Shown here piece after piece: positions 17,001 to 24,191 of a DNA stretch of 43,285 nt; within the stretch, counting starts at the first letter, position 1, and each line of letters begins with the position of its first letter. The position numbers and the translations under genes were made by a program. Origin of the DNA: Acidobacteriaceae bacterium (lineage in GTDB: Bacteria > Acidobacteriota > Terriglobia > Terriglobales > Acidobacteriaceae). The DNA lies in NCBI GenBank assembly GCA_003139795.1, contig PLGM01000096.1:1-43285 (forward strand). Reading direction: 5' to 3'. A model generated the notes under the pieces. It was not told where the DNA came from and did no database searches. It was given only the letters and a program-made list of their open reading frames with translations.

Positions 17001-17514
17001 GGCTGGTGGAGCCGGTGGAGCGGGAGTAGATGGCCACCGGAAGCTCGACCAGTTCGTCGCCGATCTTGGTTTCGGCCAGGCTGGAAACATCGGTGGTAAT
17101 CACGGGTTCGGGATCGTCGATGACAATGACGGTCTGGGTCTCGGCGCCAGGCTTCAGGGTTGCATCCATGCGCCGGGTCTCGCGCGCCGTGAGCACGATC
17201 TGAGGAAGCGATTCCTTCTCAAAGCCCGGCGCCGTGAGGGTGAGGGCATAGGTTCCCACGTCGATGTTCTTGAAGGCGTAGTTTCCACTCGCGTCGGTGC
17301 CCACAGTGCGCGTGGCCGTGGTGCCGGTATTGGCCAGCGTCACCTGTGCGCCCTGGACCAGCGCTCCACTTGAATCGCGCACCGTGCCGAAGATGGCGCC
17401 GAAGGTGGATTGGGCCGGCAACCGGCTGGCCGCGAGCGCCACCAGGCAACACGCCAGGAGAAGCCGCGGAGCCACCAGGCGGCGCAAGCGGTCAGAGGAA
17501 GAAAAACCGCGCAT
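14008..17514 (-). CDS. Oar-like TonB-dependent receptor
   Basis: A 1168-residue outer-membrane protein. A signal peptide (LVAPRLLLACCLVALAASRLP) is followed by a carboxypeptidase-regulatory-like domain (about 35-115; GTVRDSSGALVQGAQVTLAN, YAFKNIDVGTYALTL), then a plug (about 120-260) and a long beta-barrel ending in the aromatic C-terminus GRITF. This layout matches the Oar-like receptors that are numerous in Acidobacteriota and are thought to import oligosaccharides or other large substrates, but the ligand is not readable. The ATG at 17514 has AAAGG upstream; a TTG at 17529 extends it by five residues. It is divergent from the OPA transporter gene with 206 bases between. Confidence 0.92.
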   Translation of the reverse strand: MRGFSSSDRLRRLVAPRLLLACCLVALAASRLPAQSTFGAIFGTVRDSSGALVQGAQVTLANTGTTATRTVGTDASGNYAFKNIDVGTYALTLTAPGFEKESLPQIVLTARETRRMDATLKPGAETQTVIVIDDPEPVITTDVSSLAETKIGDELVELPVAIYSRSTGSTSPISTLTTEAGVQTDDGGNLAVDGTTAALLSVTIDGISSVGVEYSGPVNEMFPSFNSIEEIRVSESNNGAEFGGVADITTVSKAGTNHFHGGTFENHENTVLNSNNTFALSKPKIIMNDFGGTLGGPLEIPRLFNGHDNTFFFISFEGLRLPRQTPILLSVPSMDMRNGNLTSYLAGQGVTAIYEPDGVTPIDPANVPVSQISANLLQYLMPTPDYGATGSYANNYQINFPSPISSNQGDVRLDRTISSRQTIFARFSYKNRQVTTAPSAACTFTYCAEAGSPLQGAYNTPEIDEGLTFAHNFVFSPHLLNEFRGGYNAQHTSETQSYSTSTLLNQTSIAVPQPDTDWSEAPQVLINGFMSTGAGNPGMQRGQIVQALDNVSWTHRNHAFKLGADFKRISDHDDNVYGNYRSGWYVFNDTSAVVEAIGDPYTAFLLGLPDYTEVSSTNNPTMNGLGFAYAFFAQDDWKISPNLTLNLGLRYELHPPIHEIHYNTATFQPDYSATIGGEPVNGAVVVSNAQAESFASSAFLSAIAPTPLLTAAQAGIPEGLRYADRTDWGPRLGFAWQPYHDGKTVLRGGWGRFIETPLGFSLVSGWAVHSSYVATYNQAYDSDGVTPLLSFANPFNTAAGSSAGTAGFYYAFPIRYRDPSVEQWNLTLEQDFGHSIGARFSYTASHGQNLEAMVDLNQVPANSIGYFNTDPAPAASGACISDGGTLIADHRPYPCWSVIQSVVNAAVSNYSSGAVELSRHSGKSLSFDASYTFTRDLSNAGGATPNAFAVAGGSFLTDRFNPGHDYGNVIYDREHRFLATYLYDLPFGKGQTWLNSGSALNRFVGDWQLAGVAILESGPFLTPYEDSVDPANTNILTTVGQSRPDQLTNVSLYAPHRTTSQWLNPAAFPYLNLQTPAGVGTGRFGNAPVGGVVGPGTANFSLSLMKNLTLHEKSKFQFGLEAANVLNHRNYEPPNMQVDSSGFGSITALQTAEGAGPRSLELSGRITF

Positions 17515-17681
17515 GTGGTTGCCTTTCAAGAAGAGTTCACGGAAGAAACGCTGTCTGTTCGCTTTTGAATTGTTTGCATTTCAAATGTATCGCCTGCGGC
17601 GGTGCACATTGGGGAATTTTTGACAAATAATTTACCCGGACGAAGGAAGACGGCTCACAAGGCAGCCTATCGTGGCTTTGT

Positions 17682-17712
17682 TTGACGGCGCCTGACGTAC
17701 CTGCGTGATAGT
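17682..17712 (+). promoter_or_regulatory. candidate promoter of the transporter-HD operon
   Basis: TTGACG (17682-17687) and GATAGT (17707-17712) are 19 bases apart. The GTG start at 17721 lies 8 bases after the -10 box and has no Shine-Dalgarno sequence, so the mRNA may be leaderless. Confidence 0.4.
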
Positions 17713-17720
17713 CTGCCGGT

Positions 17721-19082
17721 GTGCTAACGGAAAAGACAGCGGTTGCCGGGCAGGGCCCGCTTGACCAGCCAACGGCGCAGCGCGCCTTTACAGGCTGGCA
17801 TCTGGCTACCATCGCGCTGCTGGGGGTGGGCTACTCGGGCTACTACTTCTGCCGCTCGAACCTGTCGGTGGTTTTACCCGACCTGATTCACGATCTGGCA
17901 CATCATGGCATCACGGCGAACGAGGCGCAGGTGCGGCTGGGATTTATCGCATCGGCGGGCACGGTGGCCTATGCGGCAGGCAAGTTTATCTGCGGCTCGA
18001 TGGCCGACATGTTCGGGGGGCGGCGCAATTTTCTGGGCGGCATGGCGGGATCGATTCTGTTCACGCTGGTGTTTGTGTTGAGCGGAGGGTTTCCGCTGTT
18101 CACGCTGGCGTGGGTGGGCAACCGGCTGTTTCAATCGGCAGGCTGGGTGGGCTTGGTGAAAGTGTCGTCGCGCTGGTTTTCCTACTCGACCTACGGCACG
18201 GTGATGGCGGTGCTGAGCCTGAGTTTTCTGTTTGGCGACGCGGCCTGCCGCTGGGTGATGAGCCAACTGATGGCGCACGGAGTGGGCTGGAGGGGCGTGT
18301 TTCTGGCCGGGGCCGGATCGCTGGGGGCGCTGCTGGTGGCCAATCTGATCTTTCTGCGCGAGACGCCGGAGGAGCGCGGCCTGCCGTCACCGGAGGCCAA
18401 TCCGCTGAACGTGTATGGCGCCGACGGCGAACACAAGGACAAAAAGCATCCGGGTCTGAAGGCGATTCTGCGCCCACTGATGACCAGTTTTCCGTTCTGG
18501 CTGGTGTGCCTGCTTTCGCTGGGCACCACGCTGCTGCGGGAGACCTTCAACTTCTGGACGCCGACCTACTTTGTGCAGTTTGTGGGGCTCACCAGCAGCC
18601 AGGCGGCGGCACGCAGCGCGCTGTTTCCGCTGTTTGGAGGAATCAGCGTTCTGTTGGCGGGCGTGGTGAGCGACAAACTGGGGCTGAACGGCCGCAACCT
18701 GGTGCTGGTGTTCGGCATGGCAGCGAGCACGGCTTGCCTGGTGGTGCTGGCGCGGACGCCGGGGCACGCGAGCCAATGGACGCCGGTGGTGCTGGTGACG
18801 CTGGTGGGGTTTCTGCTGCTGGGGCCTTACTCGTATCTTGCCGGGGCGATGAGCCTGGACTTTGGCGGCAAGCGGGGCAGCGCGACGGCGGCGGGAATCA
18901 TCGATGGAGTGGGCTACCTGGCGGGCTGGCTTTCCGGGGACACGGTGGCGCGCATCACGGTGGCATTCGGCTGGAAGAATGCGTTTCTTTCGCTGGCGGG
19001 CGTGGCCTTGCTGACCGCGCTGGTGGCGCTGGTGCTGGCAGTGCATCAGCGGTTCAGGGAGCCGGAGGTTGTGGAGGCATGA
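17721..19082 (+). CDS. OPA-family MFS transporter (GlpT/UhpT-like)
   Basis: A 453-residue transporter with about 12 helices. GYSGYYFCRSNLSVVLPDL in helix 1 and GKFICGSMADMFGGRRNF in the loop 2-3 region are typical of the organophosphate:phosphate antiporter family (GlpT, UhpT, PgtP), which exchanges phosphorylated substrates for inorganic phosphate. The translationally coupled downstream gene encodes a PhnZ-like HD oxygenase, so an (amino)phosphonate is a likely substrate here; this is inference from context. It starts with GTG at 17721; no better start is visible before the first helix. The stop overlaps the HD gene by 4 bases. Confidence 0.88.
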   Translation: MLTEKTAVAGQGPLDQPTAQRAFTGWHLATIALLGVGYSGYYFCRSNLSVVLPDLIHDLAHHGITANEAQVRLGFIASAGTVAYAAGKFICGSMADMFGGRRNFLGGMAGSILFTLVFVLSGGFPLFTLAWVGNRLFQSAGWVGLVKVSSRWFSYSTYGTVMAVLSLSFLFGDAACRWVMSQLMAHGVGWRGVFLAGAGSLGALLVANLIFLRETPEERGLPSPEANPLNVYGADGEHKDKKHPGLKAILRPLMTSFPFWLVCLLSLGTTLLRETFNFWTPTYFVQFVGLTSSQAAARSALFPLFGGISVLLAGVVSDKLGLNGRNLVLVFGMAASTACLVVLARTPGHASQWTPVVLVTLVGFLLLGPYSYLAGAMSLDFGGKRGSATAAGIIDGVGYLAGWLSGDTVARITVAFGWKNAFLSLAGVALLTALVALVLAVHQRFREPEVVEA

Positions 19083-19639
19083 GACAGACGGCGCGAATTG
19101 CATCCGTTGAAGAGGTCTTCAAGCTGCTTGCCACGGGAGGCGGAGCGGCTTACTTTGGCGAGCCGGTCACCGTGCTTGAACATTCCCTGCAAGCGGCCTG
19201 GTTTGTTCAGTGCTTAGGAGGCGACGATGCGCTGATCGCGGCTGCGCTGCTGCACGATCTTGGCCATCTGCTGCACAGCGAGGGCGAAGATGCGGCTGAC
19301 CGCGGGCTGGACACGCGGCACGAAGAACTGGCGGCTGCGGCTCTCGGGGAGCACCTGCCGGCATCGGTTCTGGACCCTATCCGCCTGCACGTGGCGGCCA
19401 AGCGGTTTCTTTGCTTTGCCGAACCGGATTACCTTGCCGGACTGTCGCCGGCGTCGGTAGAAAGCCTGGCTTTGCAGGGCGGGCCGATGACGGCGGCGGA
19501 GGCCGAGGCGTTTCTGAAGCTGCCCCACGCGCGCGCGGCACTGGCGCTGCGCCGCGCCGACGATGCAGCCAAGGTGCGCGGGCTTCAAGTGCCGCCGCTC
19601 GATGCTTACCGCGCACTCGTCGCGTCGCTCTGGCGCTGA
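19079..19639 (+). CDS. PhnZ-like HD-domain phosphonate oxygenase
   Basis: A 186-residue HD-superfamily protein of the type annotated as phosphonate-degradation HD oxygenase. PhnZ cleaves the C-P bond of 2-amino-1-hydroxyethylphosphonate to glycine and phosphate using a mixed-valent di-iron site. All the expected residues are visible: metal ligands His35, His59-Asp60, His81, His104 and Asp161/162; the Tyr25/Glu28 pair in YFGEP that corresponds to the induced-fit Tyr24/Glu27 of PhnZ, with Glu contacting the substrate amine; and Lys108 in RLHVAAKR. The family block LSPASVESLALQGGPM is also present. ATG overlaps the transporter stop (ATGA). No PhnY-type 2-oxoglutarate hydroxylase is encoded nearby, so the first step, if needed, is encoded elsewhere. 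Confidence 0.87.
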   Translation: MRQTARIASVEEVFKLLATGGGAAYFGEPVTVLEHSLQAAWFVQCLGGDDALIAAALLHDLGHLLHSEGEDAADRGLDTRHEELAAAALGEHLPASVLDPIRLHVAAKRFLCFAEPDYLAGLSPASVESLALQGGPMTAAEAEAFLKLPHARAALALRRADDAAKVRGLQVPPLDAYRALVASLWR

Positions 19640-19713
19640 TTGCGGAGCAAAAAATCCGTCGCAAGGAAGTTTGCATTTTTCTCTATGCCGTGCATTCCAA
19701 CCGGCAAAACGAT

Positions 19714-19742
19714 TTGCAAAACCGGGCCGTGAGTGTTTCAAT
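19714..19742 (+). promoter_or_regulatory. candidate promoter of the thiamine operon
   Basis: TTGCAA (19714-19719) and TTCAAT (19737-19742) are separated by 17 bases. A start about 7 bases downstream would fall at about 19749-19750, just ahead of the riboswitch P1 stem. An overlapping hairpin GTTTCAAT/ATTGAAAC (19735-19756) would only be transcribed from a promoter further upstream. Confidence 0.4.
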
Positions 19743-19751
19743 TTGATTATT

Positions 19752-19829
19752 GAAACAGGGGTGCTCCACGGAGTGGGGCTGAGAAATACCCTAGAACCCG
19801 ATCCGGATAATACCGGCGTGGGAAGTTTC
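19752..19829 (+). ncRNA. TPP (thiamine pyrophosphate) riboswitch
   Basis: The conserved THI-box elements are in order: GGGGTGC (19758-19764), a variable P3 stem, CTGAGA (19779-19784), ACCC (19788-19791), GAACC (19794-19798), GATCCGGATAATACCGGCG (P4/P5 region) and GGGAAGT. P1 is formed by GAAAC (19752-19756) with GTTTC (19825-19829). It binds TPP and should reduce expression of the downstream TonB receptor, kinase and PnuC-like transporter. The operon content fits thiamine uptake. Confidence 0.95.
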
Positions 19830-19868
19830 CTGGGCCTGACGGCCTTCTTCCTCGAAACGTAGCGTGAG

Positions 19869-19901
19869 TTCTCTTGTTTCAAGCAGGTGGAAACAAGGGG
19901 A
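19869..19901 (+). promoter_or_regulatory. ribosome-site sequestering hairpin of the riboswitch
   Basis: TTCTCTTGTTTC (19869-19880) can pair with GAAACAAGGGGA (19890-19901) in a 12-bp stem with two G-T pairs, burying the GGGGAG ribosome site of the ATG at 19906. GGAAAC (19889-19894) can instead pair with GTTTCC (19825-19830), which contains the 3' strand of riboswitch P1. TPP binding would lock P1 and free the sequestering hairpin to form, giving translational shut-off. This is a pairing model read from the sequence. Confidence 0.65.
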
Positions 19902-19905
19902 GACC

Positions 19906-22353
19906 ATGCTCGATGTTGCAGGCAGCGCCTCGGTTCACAATCCAAGCCAGTCTTTCGCAACAGCCGGGTCCGCATACGGTGAGCGGCGTGCCGGGCGTGG
20001 GCCGGGCGTGCCGGTTGTGGGCCGCGGGGCGCTGGTGAAAGCGTCAATGCTGGCGTGCTGTCTGTGCGCTTCGGTTTGCGGATTATCCCAAAGCACGACA
20101 GCGGCCGGCACGGCTCAGGCGGCCGATGCGGCAAAGCCAACTGTGCAGCAGGTTCCGGGCGTGACCACCACGGTGGTGGTACACGGCGAGATGAAGGACG
20201 ATTATCTTCCCGACGCGGTTTCAGTGGGGACTCTGGATGGCGCGACGCTGAAGGAGACGCCGCTTTCCGCGATGGTGGTGACGCGTGATTTGCTGACCGA
20301 CCAGACGGCGCGCCTGCTCTCCGACGTGGTAAAAAACGACGCGTCGATTGGAGAAGATTATGCGCCGGTGGGTTACTACGGGGACTACGAGATTCGCGGC
20401 TTCACGATCGATCTGGCTACCGGACTTGAGATCAACGGCATGACCATTGCGGGGGAACAGGATGTGCCGCTGGAAAACAAGGAGCGCGTGGAGTTTCTGA
20501 AGGGCATAGCAGGCGTGGAGAGCGGCGTGGCGTCGGCGGGCGGGCTGATCGACTACGTGACCAAGCGGCCGGCGACGTTGGAGGCCATGGACCTGGCTAC
20601 CGATCATCGCGGGACCGCTTACGGAGCGGTGGATCTGGGGCGATTGTTTGGGAGCCGAAAGCAGGTGGGCGCGCGGTTGAATCTGGCTGGCGAGAAGATT
20701 GAGAGCTATGTGAACGACGCCAACGGCTGGCGGGGGGTGGGGTCGGGCGCCGCGGACTGGAAGCTGAGCCCGAAGGCGATTCTGAAGACGGACTTCGAGT
20801 ACCAGCACAAGGTGGAGCGCTCGGTGTGCGGCTATCAATTGCTGGGTGGAACGGCGGTGCCAAGTCTGAGCCAGGTTTACCCGTCGACGATGCTGGGCGA
20901 GCAGTCATGGGCCAAGCCCAACACGTTCGATGTGTATAACACCGGCGCGCGGCTGGACTACGACCTGCCCGGCGCGTGGCGGGCATTTGCCGCGGCGAGC
21001 TTCAGCCATTCGCTGATCGACGACAACGTGGTGTATGCGTATGGGTGCTCGTATGAGGCTTTGTGCACGGGGAGCGGCGGCACAGCGTCTTCTTATTTTT
21101 TCGCTCCCGACGGGGGCTACGACATCTACGACTACCGCGACCCCGGAGAGCTGCGTATCGACGCGCAGGCGGAGGCGCTGGTGACGGGACACATCAGGAC
21201 CGGGGCAATCGGGCAGGACGTGACTGGCGGGGGCGAGCTTTTCCGGCGCAGCGTGCAGCAACCCGGCGCGCCGCCCGACAGCGCGCCGGGCTGGGTGCAG
21301 GATGGAGCGGTGTACAGTTACATCGGGTCAGAGAACATCTATCAGCCCATCACGCCGGTTGCCGGGGCGAGTTACGACGGGGTGCGGGAACAAGCCGGCC
21401 CGCGCGCGCTGTGGGAAGACAATCACCAGGCGGCCGCGGTTGTGCAGGACCGGATTCATCTGCCGGGCCGCATTGAGTTACTCGCTGGGGGCCGGGAAGA
21501 TTCGCTGCGCGACCATAACTACTCGCTCTCAGCCACGAGCCCCGGCACCGCGCCCATTCTCACGGACAAGCCCATCTGGCTGCCCCAGTACGCAATCACT
21601 TTCAACCCGGTAAGCAGCCTGACGCTCTATGGCAACTACGGAGTGCTGCTGTCGCTGGGTCCGCAAGGGCCGTGGTGGGTGGATAATGCGAACCAGTTTC
21701 TTGGATCGTTTCTGACGCGACAGGCCGAGGTTGGCGCGAAGTATGAGCCGGGCCAGCGCATTCTGCTGACCACCGCGCTGTTTCATATGAGAGCGCCGTT
21801 CTTTTATCCCAAGGTGATTCAGGCCCCGGATAGTTTTTGCACGGCAAGCGAGTTCAGTGCGCCGGGCGATCTGTGCTTTGAATCCGAGGGCCGCGAGACG
21901 CACGACGGCGTGGAGTTGAACGCGGCAGGGAAGGCTGCGAGCTGGCTGCGGCTGACTGCGTCGTCGGCGGCGATTCGAGCGCTCTCCGACGAAACGGGCA
22001 CGCCGGCCTTCGATGACAAGCAGGTGCTGAATGTGCCACATCTGCGCACGGCGTCTTTTGCGGATATTTCGCTGCCGCGCGCACACGGATTGCACCTGAT
22101 GCCCGGCTGGAGCTACACGGGGCGCAAGGAGGCTACGCGCGACGACCTGGTGAGCGTGCCCGGCTACAACCTGTTCAGCCTGGGCGCGCGCTACACGCCC
22201 GGCGGCGAGCAGGGGCACGTGACGCTGCGGCTCTATGCCGATAACATTACCGACAAACGCTACTGGAAAGACACGGGGGCGAGCTACGGAGATACGTTTA
22301 TCCACCTGGGCGCGCCGACGACGGTGCGGTTGTCGGCGCATTACACTTTCTAG
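19906..22353 (+). CDS. TonB-dependent receptor, probable thiamine(-related) importer
   Basis: An 815-residue outer-membrane receptor. An unusually long N-terminus (about 45 residues) precedes the hydrophobic signal ASMLACCLCASVCGLSQS; a GTG at 20035 would start right at that signal, so the start is uncertain. The ATG at 19906 has GGGGAG upstream and is the one the riboswitch hairpin would control. A plug domain (about 110-230; GDYEIRGFTIDLATGLEINGM, AGGLIDYVTKRP) and a siderophore-receptor-like barrel follow, ending in LSAHYTF. Placement directly under a TPP riboswitch points to thiamine or a derivative as ligand, not a siderophore; this is inferred from regulation. Confidence 0.88.
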   Translation: MLDVAGSASVHNPSQSFATAGSAYGERRAGRGPGVPVVGRGALVKASMLACCLCASVCGLSQSTTAAGTAQAADAAKPTVQQVPGVTTTVVVHGEMKDDYLPDAVSVGTLDGATLKETPLSAMVVTRDLLTDQTARLLSDVVKNDASIGEDYAPVGYYGDYEIRGFTIDLATGLEINGMTIAGEQDVPLENKERVEFLKGIAGVESGVASAGGLIDYVTKRPATLEAMDLATDHRGTAYGAVDLGRLFGSRKQVGARLNLAGEKIESYVNDANGWRGVGSGAADWKLSPKAILKTDFEYQHKVERSVCGYQLLGGTAVPSLSQVYPSTMLGEQSWAKPNTFDVYNTGARLDYDLPGAWRAFAAASFSHSLIDDNVVYAYGCSYEALCTGSGGTASSYFFAPDGGYDIYDYRDPGELRIDAQAEALVTGHIRTGAIGQDVTGGGELFRRSVQQPGAPPDSAPGWVQDGAVYSYIGSENIYQPITPVAGASYDGVREQAGPRALWEDNHQAAAVVQDRIHLPGRIELLAGGREDSLRDHNYSLSATSPGTAPILTDKPIWLPQYAITFNPVSSLTLYGNYGVLLSLGPQGPWWVDNANQFLGSFLTRQAEVGAKYEPGQRILLTTALFHMRAPFFYPKVIQAPDSFCTASEFSAPGDLCFESEGRETHDGVELNAAGKAASWLRLTASSAAIRALSDETGTPAFDDKQVLNVPHLRTASFADISLPRAHGLHLMPGWSYTGRKEATRDDLVSVPGYNLFSLGARYTPGGEQGHVTLRLYADNITDKRYWKDTGASYGDTFIHLGAPTTVRLSAHYTF

Positions 22354-22401
22354 GTTTGTAAACTGCCGGTTTCGCTGGTTCTGGCGAAGGACGATCTTTC
22401 G

Positions 22402-23604
22402 ATGAGCGCAACAGCAAAAGCGCACGGAATGGACGGAACGCTGGTTGAGCCTGACTGGACGCCGCTTAGGCTCGGCGAGGTGCGCTCGCTGCTGAGCCAA
22501 TTCCCTGACTGTGGCGAACCGATTGAGATTCTGTCGGTCAGTCCGCGGCCGTTTTCGGCGGCCGGCGTGGTGGCGACGGCGAGTGGCCGGGTGTTCATCA
22601 AGCGGCATCACCGGACGGTGCGCGATGCGGAAGGATTGCTTGAGGAACACCGCTTCATGGCGTATCTGCTCGGCGCTGGAGCACCGGTGCCTCGCGTGTT
22701 TACGAACGCATCGGGCGAGACGGCAATCGAAAGTGGCGAGTGGACGTATGAGGTGCACGAGGCGCCCGACGGCGTGGACCTTTATGGAGACGCGCTTTCC
22801 TGGACGCCATTTCGCAGCGTAGCACATGCGCGTTCCGCAGGGCAGGCACTGGCGCGGCTGCATCGTGCGGCAGAGGGATTTGCCGCGCCACGACGCAGGC
22901 CTCGGCCACTCGTGGCAGGCTTCACGATCTTTGCCGCGGAAAATCCGCGCGCCGAGGTGGAACACTATCTGGCTGCACGGCCGGCATTGGCTGGAGATGC
23001 GGCTGTACGCGAACACTGCGAAGGGGCACTCGAACTGCTTGCGCCGTTTCATGCGGAGTTATGGCCACTCCTGCCTGCGCTCGAGCCGCTGTGGACGCAC
23101 AACGATCTGCACGCGTCGAATCTTTTGTGGAGCGATTCATGCGACGATGCGCAGGCCACGGCGGTCATCGACTTTGGGCTGGCCGACCTCACCAACGCCG
23201 TCCACGATCTGGCCCACGCGATCGAGCGCAACATGGTGGAGTGGCTGATGCTCGTGGCGGACCCGGCGCACCCTGAGAATGTGCCCGTGCATATTGACCA
23301 TCTGCGCGCGCTGCTGGACGGATATGAGCAAGTACGTCCGCTCAGCGATGAAGAGGCCGCGGCACTGGCGCCCATGGCCGCTCTGTGCCACGCAGAGTTT
23401 GCACTGAGCGAGGCGGATTATTTTCGCGGCGTGCTACGGTCAGAAGAAAAGGTGCTACTGGCCAGCGACGACTACCTGGTGGGACATGCGCGCTGGTTCC
23501 GCGGCCCGGGCGGCGCCAGGTTGCTGAATGCGTTGCGCCGATGGGCCGCGGAGTGCAAGCGCAAGCCGCGAGGAGTTTCGGCCCTGGGAGCCGGGCATTC
23601 ATGA
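22402..23604 (+). CDS. APH-family kinase, possible thiamine kinase
   Basis: A 400-residue phosphotransferase of the aminoglycoside phosphotransferase/choline kinase fold. An N-lobe carries the Lys in GRVFIKRHH; the catalytic loop HNDLHASNLLW and metal-binding VIDFGLAD lie near residues 235-265. ThiK-type thiamine kinases belong to this fold, and PnuT-type transporters carry unphosphorylated thiamine that must be trapped by a kinase. Its position between a riboswitch-controlled receptor and a PnuC-like gene supports that role. Homoserine-kinase-like or antibiotic kinase activity cannot be excluded from sequence alone. GAAGGA lies 9-10 bases before the ATG. Its stop overlaps the next start by 4 bases. 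Confidence 0.8.
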   Translation: MSATAKAHGMDGTLVEPDWTPLRLGEVRSLLSQFPDCGEPIEILSVSPRPFSAAGVVATASGRVFIKRHHRTVRDAEGLLEEHRFMAYLLGAGAPVPRVFTNASGETAIESGEWTYEVHEAPDGVDLYGDALSWTPFRSVAHARSAGQALARLHRAAEGFAAPRRRPRPLVAGFTIFAAENPRAEVEHYLAARPALAGDAAVREHCEGALELLAPFHAELWPLLPALEPLWTHNDLHASNLLWSDSCDDAQATAVIDFGLADLTNAVHDLAHAIERNMVEWLMLVADPAHPENVPVHIDHLRALLDGYEQVRPLSDEEAAALAPMAALCHAEFALSEADYFRGVLRSEEKVLLASDDYLVGHARWFRGPGGARLLNALRRWAAECKRKPRGVSALGAGHS

Positions 23605-24191
23605 GCTGGATGGCAATTGCGAACTATTTCGCCGCGAACTGGGTGGAGATTGCGGGGACCGTCACCACGGTACTGGGCATCTGGCTGACGACGCGGCGGC
23701 TGCTCATCTGCTGGCCGGTGGTGCTGGTAGCGGACGTAATCTACCTGGTCGTCTTTTATCGAGCGCGGCTGTTCTCCGATGCACTGCTGCAGGTCTTCTT
23801 CGTGGCGTTCACGCTGTACGGCTGGTGGCACTGGTGGCGCGGCGTCCGCGAAGAGGGCGAGGTGCGCGTGGTTCCCCTCAGTGTGCGAGGCTGGATTGCG
23901 GGACTTGCCGCGGGCGCGGTGGGCGCGGTGCTGCTGGGGTGGTTGATGGTGCGCGTGGGAGCGGCGCTGCCCCACCTGGATGCCGCGCTGACCAGTTACA
24001 GCCTGGTGGCCAGCTGGTGGCAGGCGCGCAAACACACGGCCAACTGGTGGCTGTGGATTGCGGTGAATGTGGTGTACATCGGCGAGTATCTCTACAAGGA
24101 CCTGAGGCCAACGGCCGCGCTCTACGCGGGGTTGGTGGCGCTGGCCGTGTTAGGGCTGCGGGACTGGCGGCGCGCGGCGGCGGCTGGCTAG
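23601..24191 (+). CDS. pnuC: PnuC/PnuT-family vitamin transporter
   Basis: A 196-residue inner-membrane protein with about seven helices. WVEIAGTVTTVLGIWLTTRR, FVAFTLYGWWHWWRG and NWWLWIAVNVVYIGEYLYKDL match the PnuC family (facilitated diffusion of nicotinamide riboside, PnuC; riboflavin, PnuX; thiamine, PnuT), including the aromatic WxxW and NWW regions. The TPP riboswitch upstream and the coupled kinase point to the thiamine subtype (PnuT). ATG overlaps the kinase stop. Its own stop overlaps the convergent dehydrogenase gene by 4 bases. Confidence 0.88.
   Translation: MSWMAIANYFAANWVEIAGTVTTVLGIWLTTRRLLICWPVVLVADVIYLVVFYRARLFSDALLQVFFVAFTLYGWWHWWRGVREEGEVRVVPLSVRGWIAGLAAGAVGAVLLGWLMVRVGAALPHLDAALTSYSLVASWWQARKHTANWWLWIAVNVVYIGEYLYKDLRPTAALYAGLVALAVLGLRDWRRAAAAG

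Noticed and set aside
16102-17373. 423-codon plus-strand frame rich in Val and Gly
   Set aside because: Antisense shadow of the Oar-like receptor; no domain or ribosome site.
19735-19756. Hairpin GTTTCAAT/ATTGAAAC as the terminator of the HD oxygenase gene
   Set aside because: No T-run follows it, and its 3' arm is the 5' strand of riboswitch P1; a regulatory or incidental role is more likely.
22402-23604. Kinase as an aminoglycoside resistance gene
   Set aside because: The fold is right but its position in a TPP-riboswitch operon, coupled to a PnuC-like transporter, argues for a vitamin kinase.
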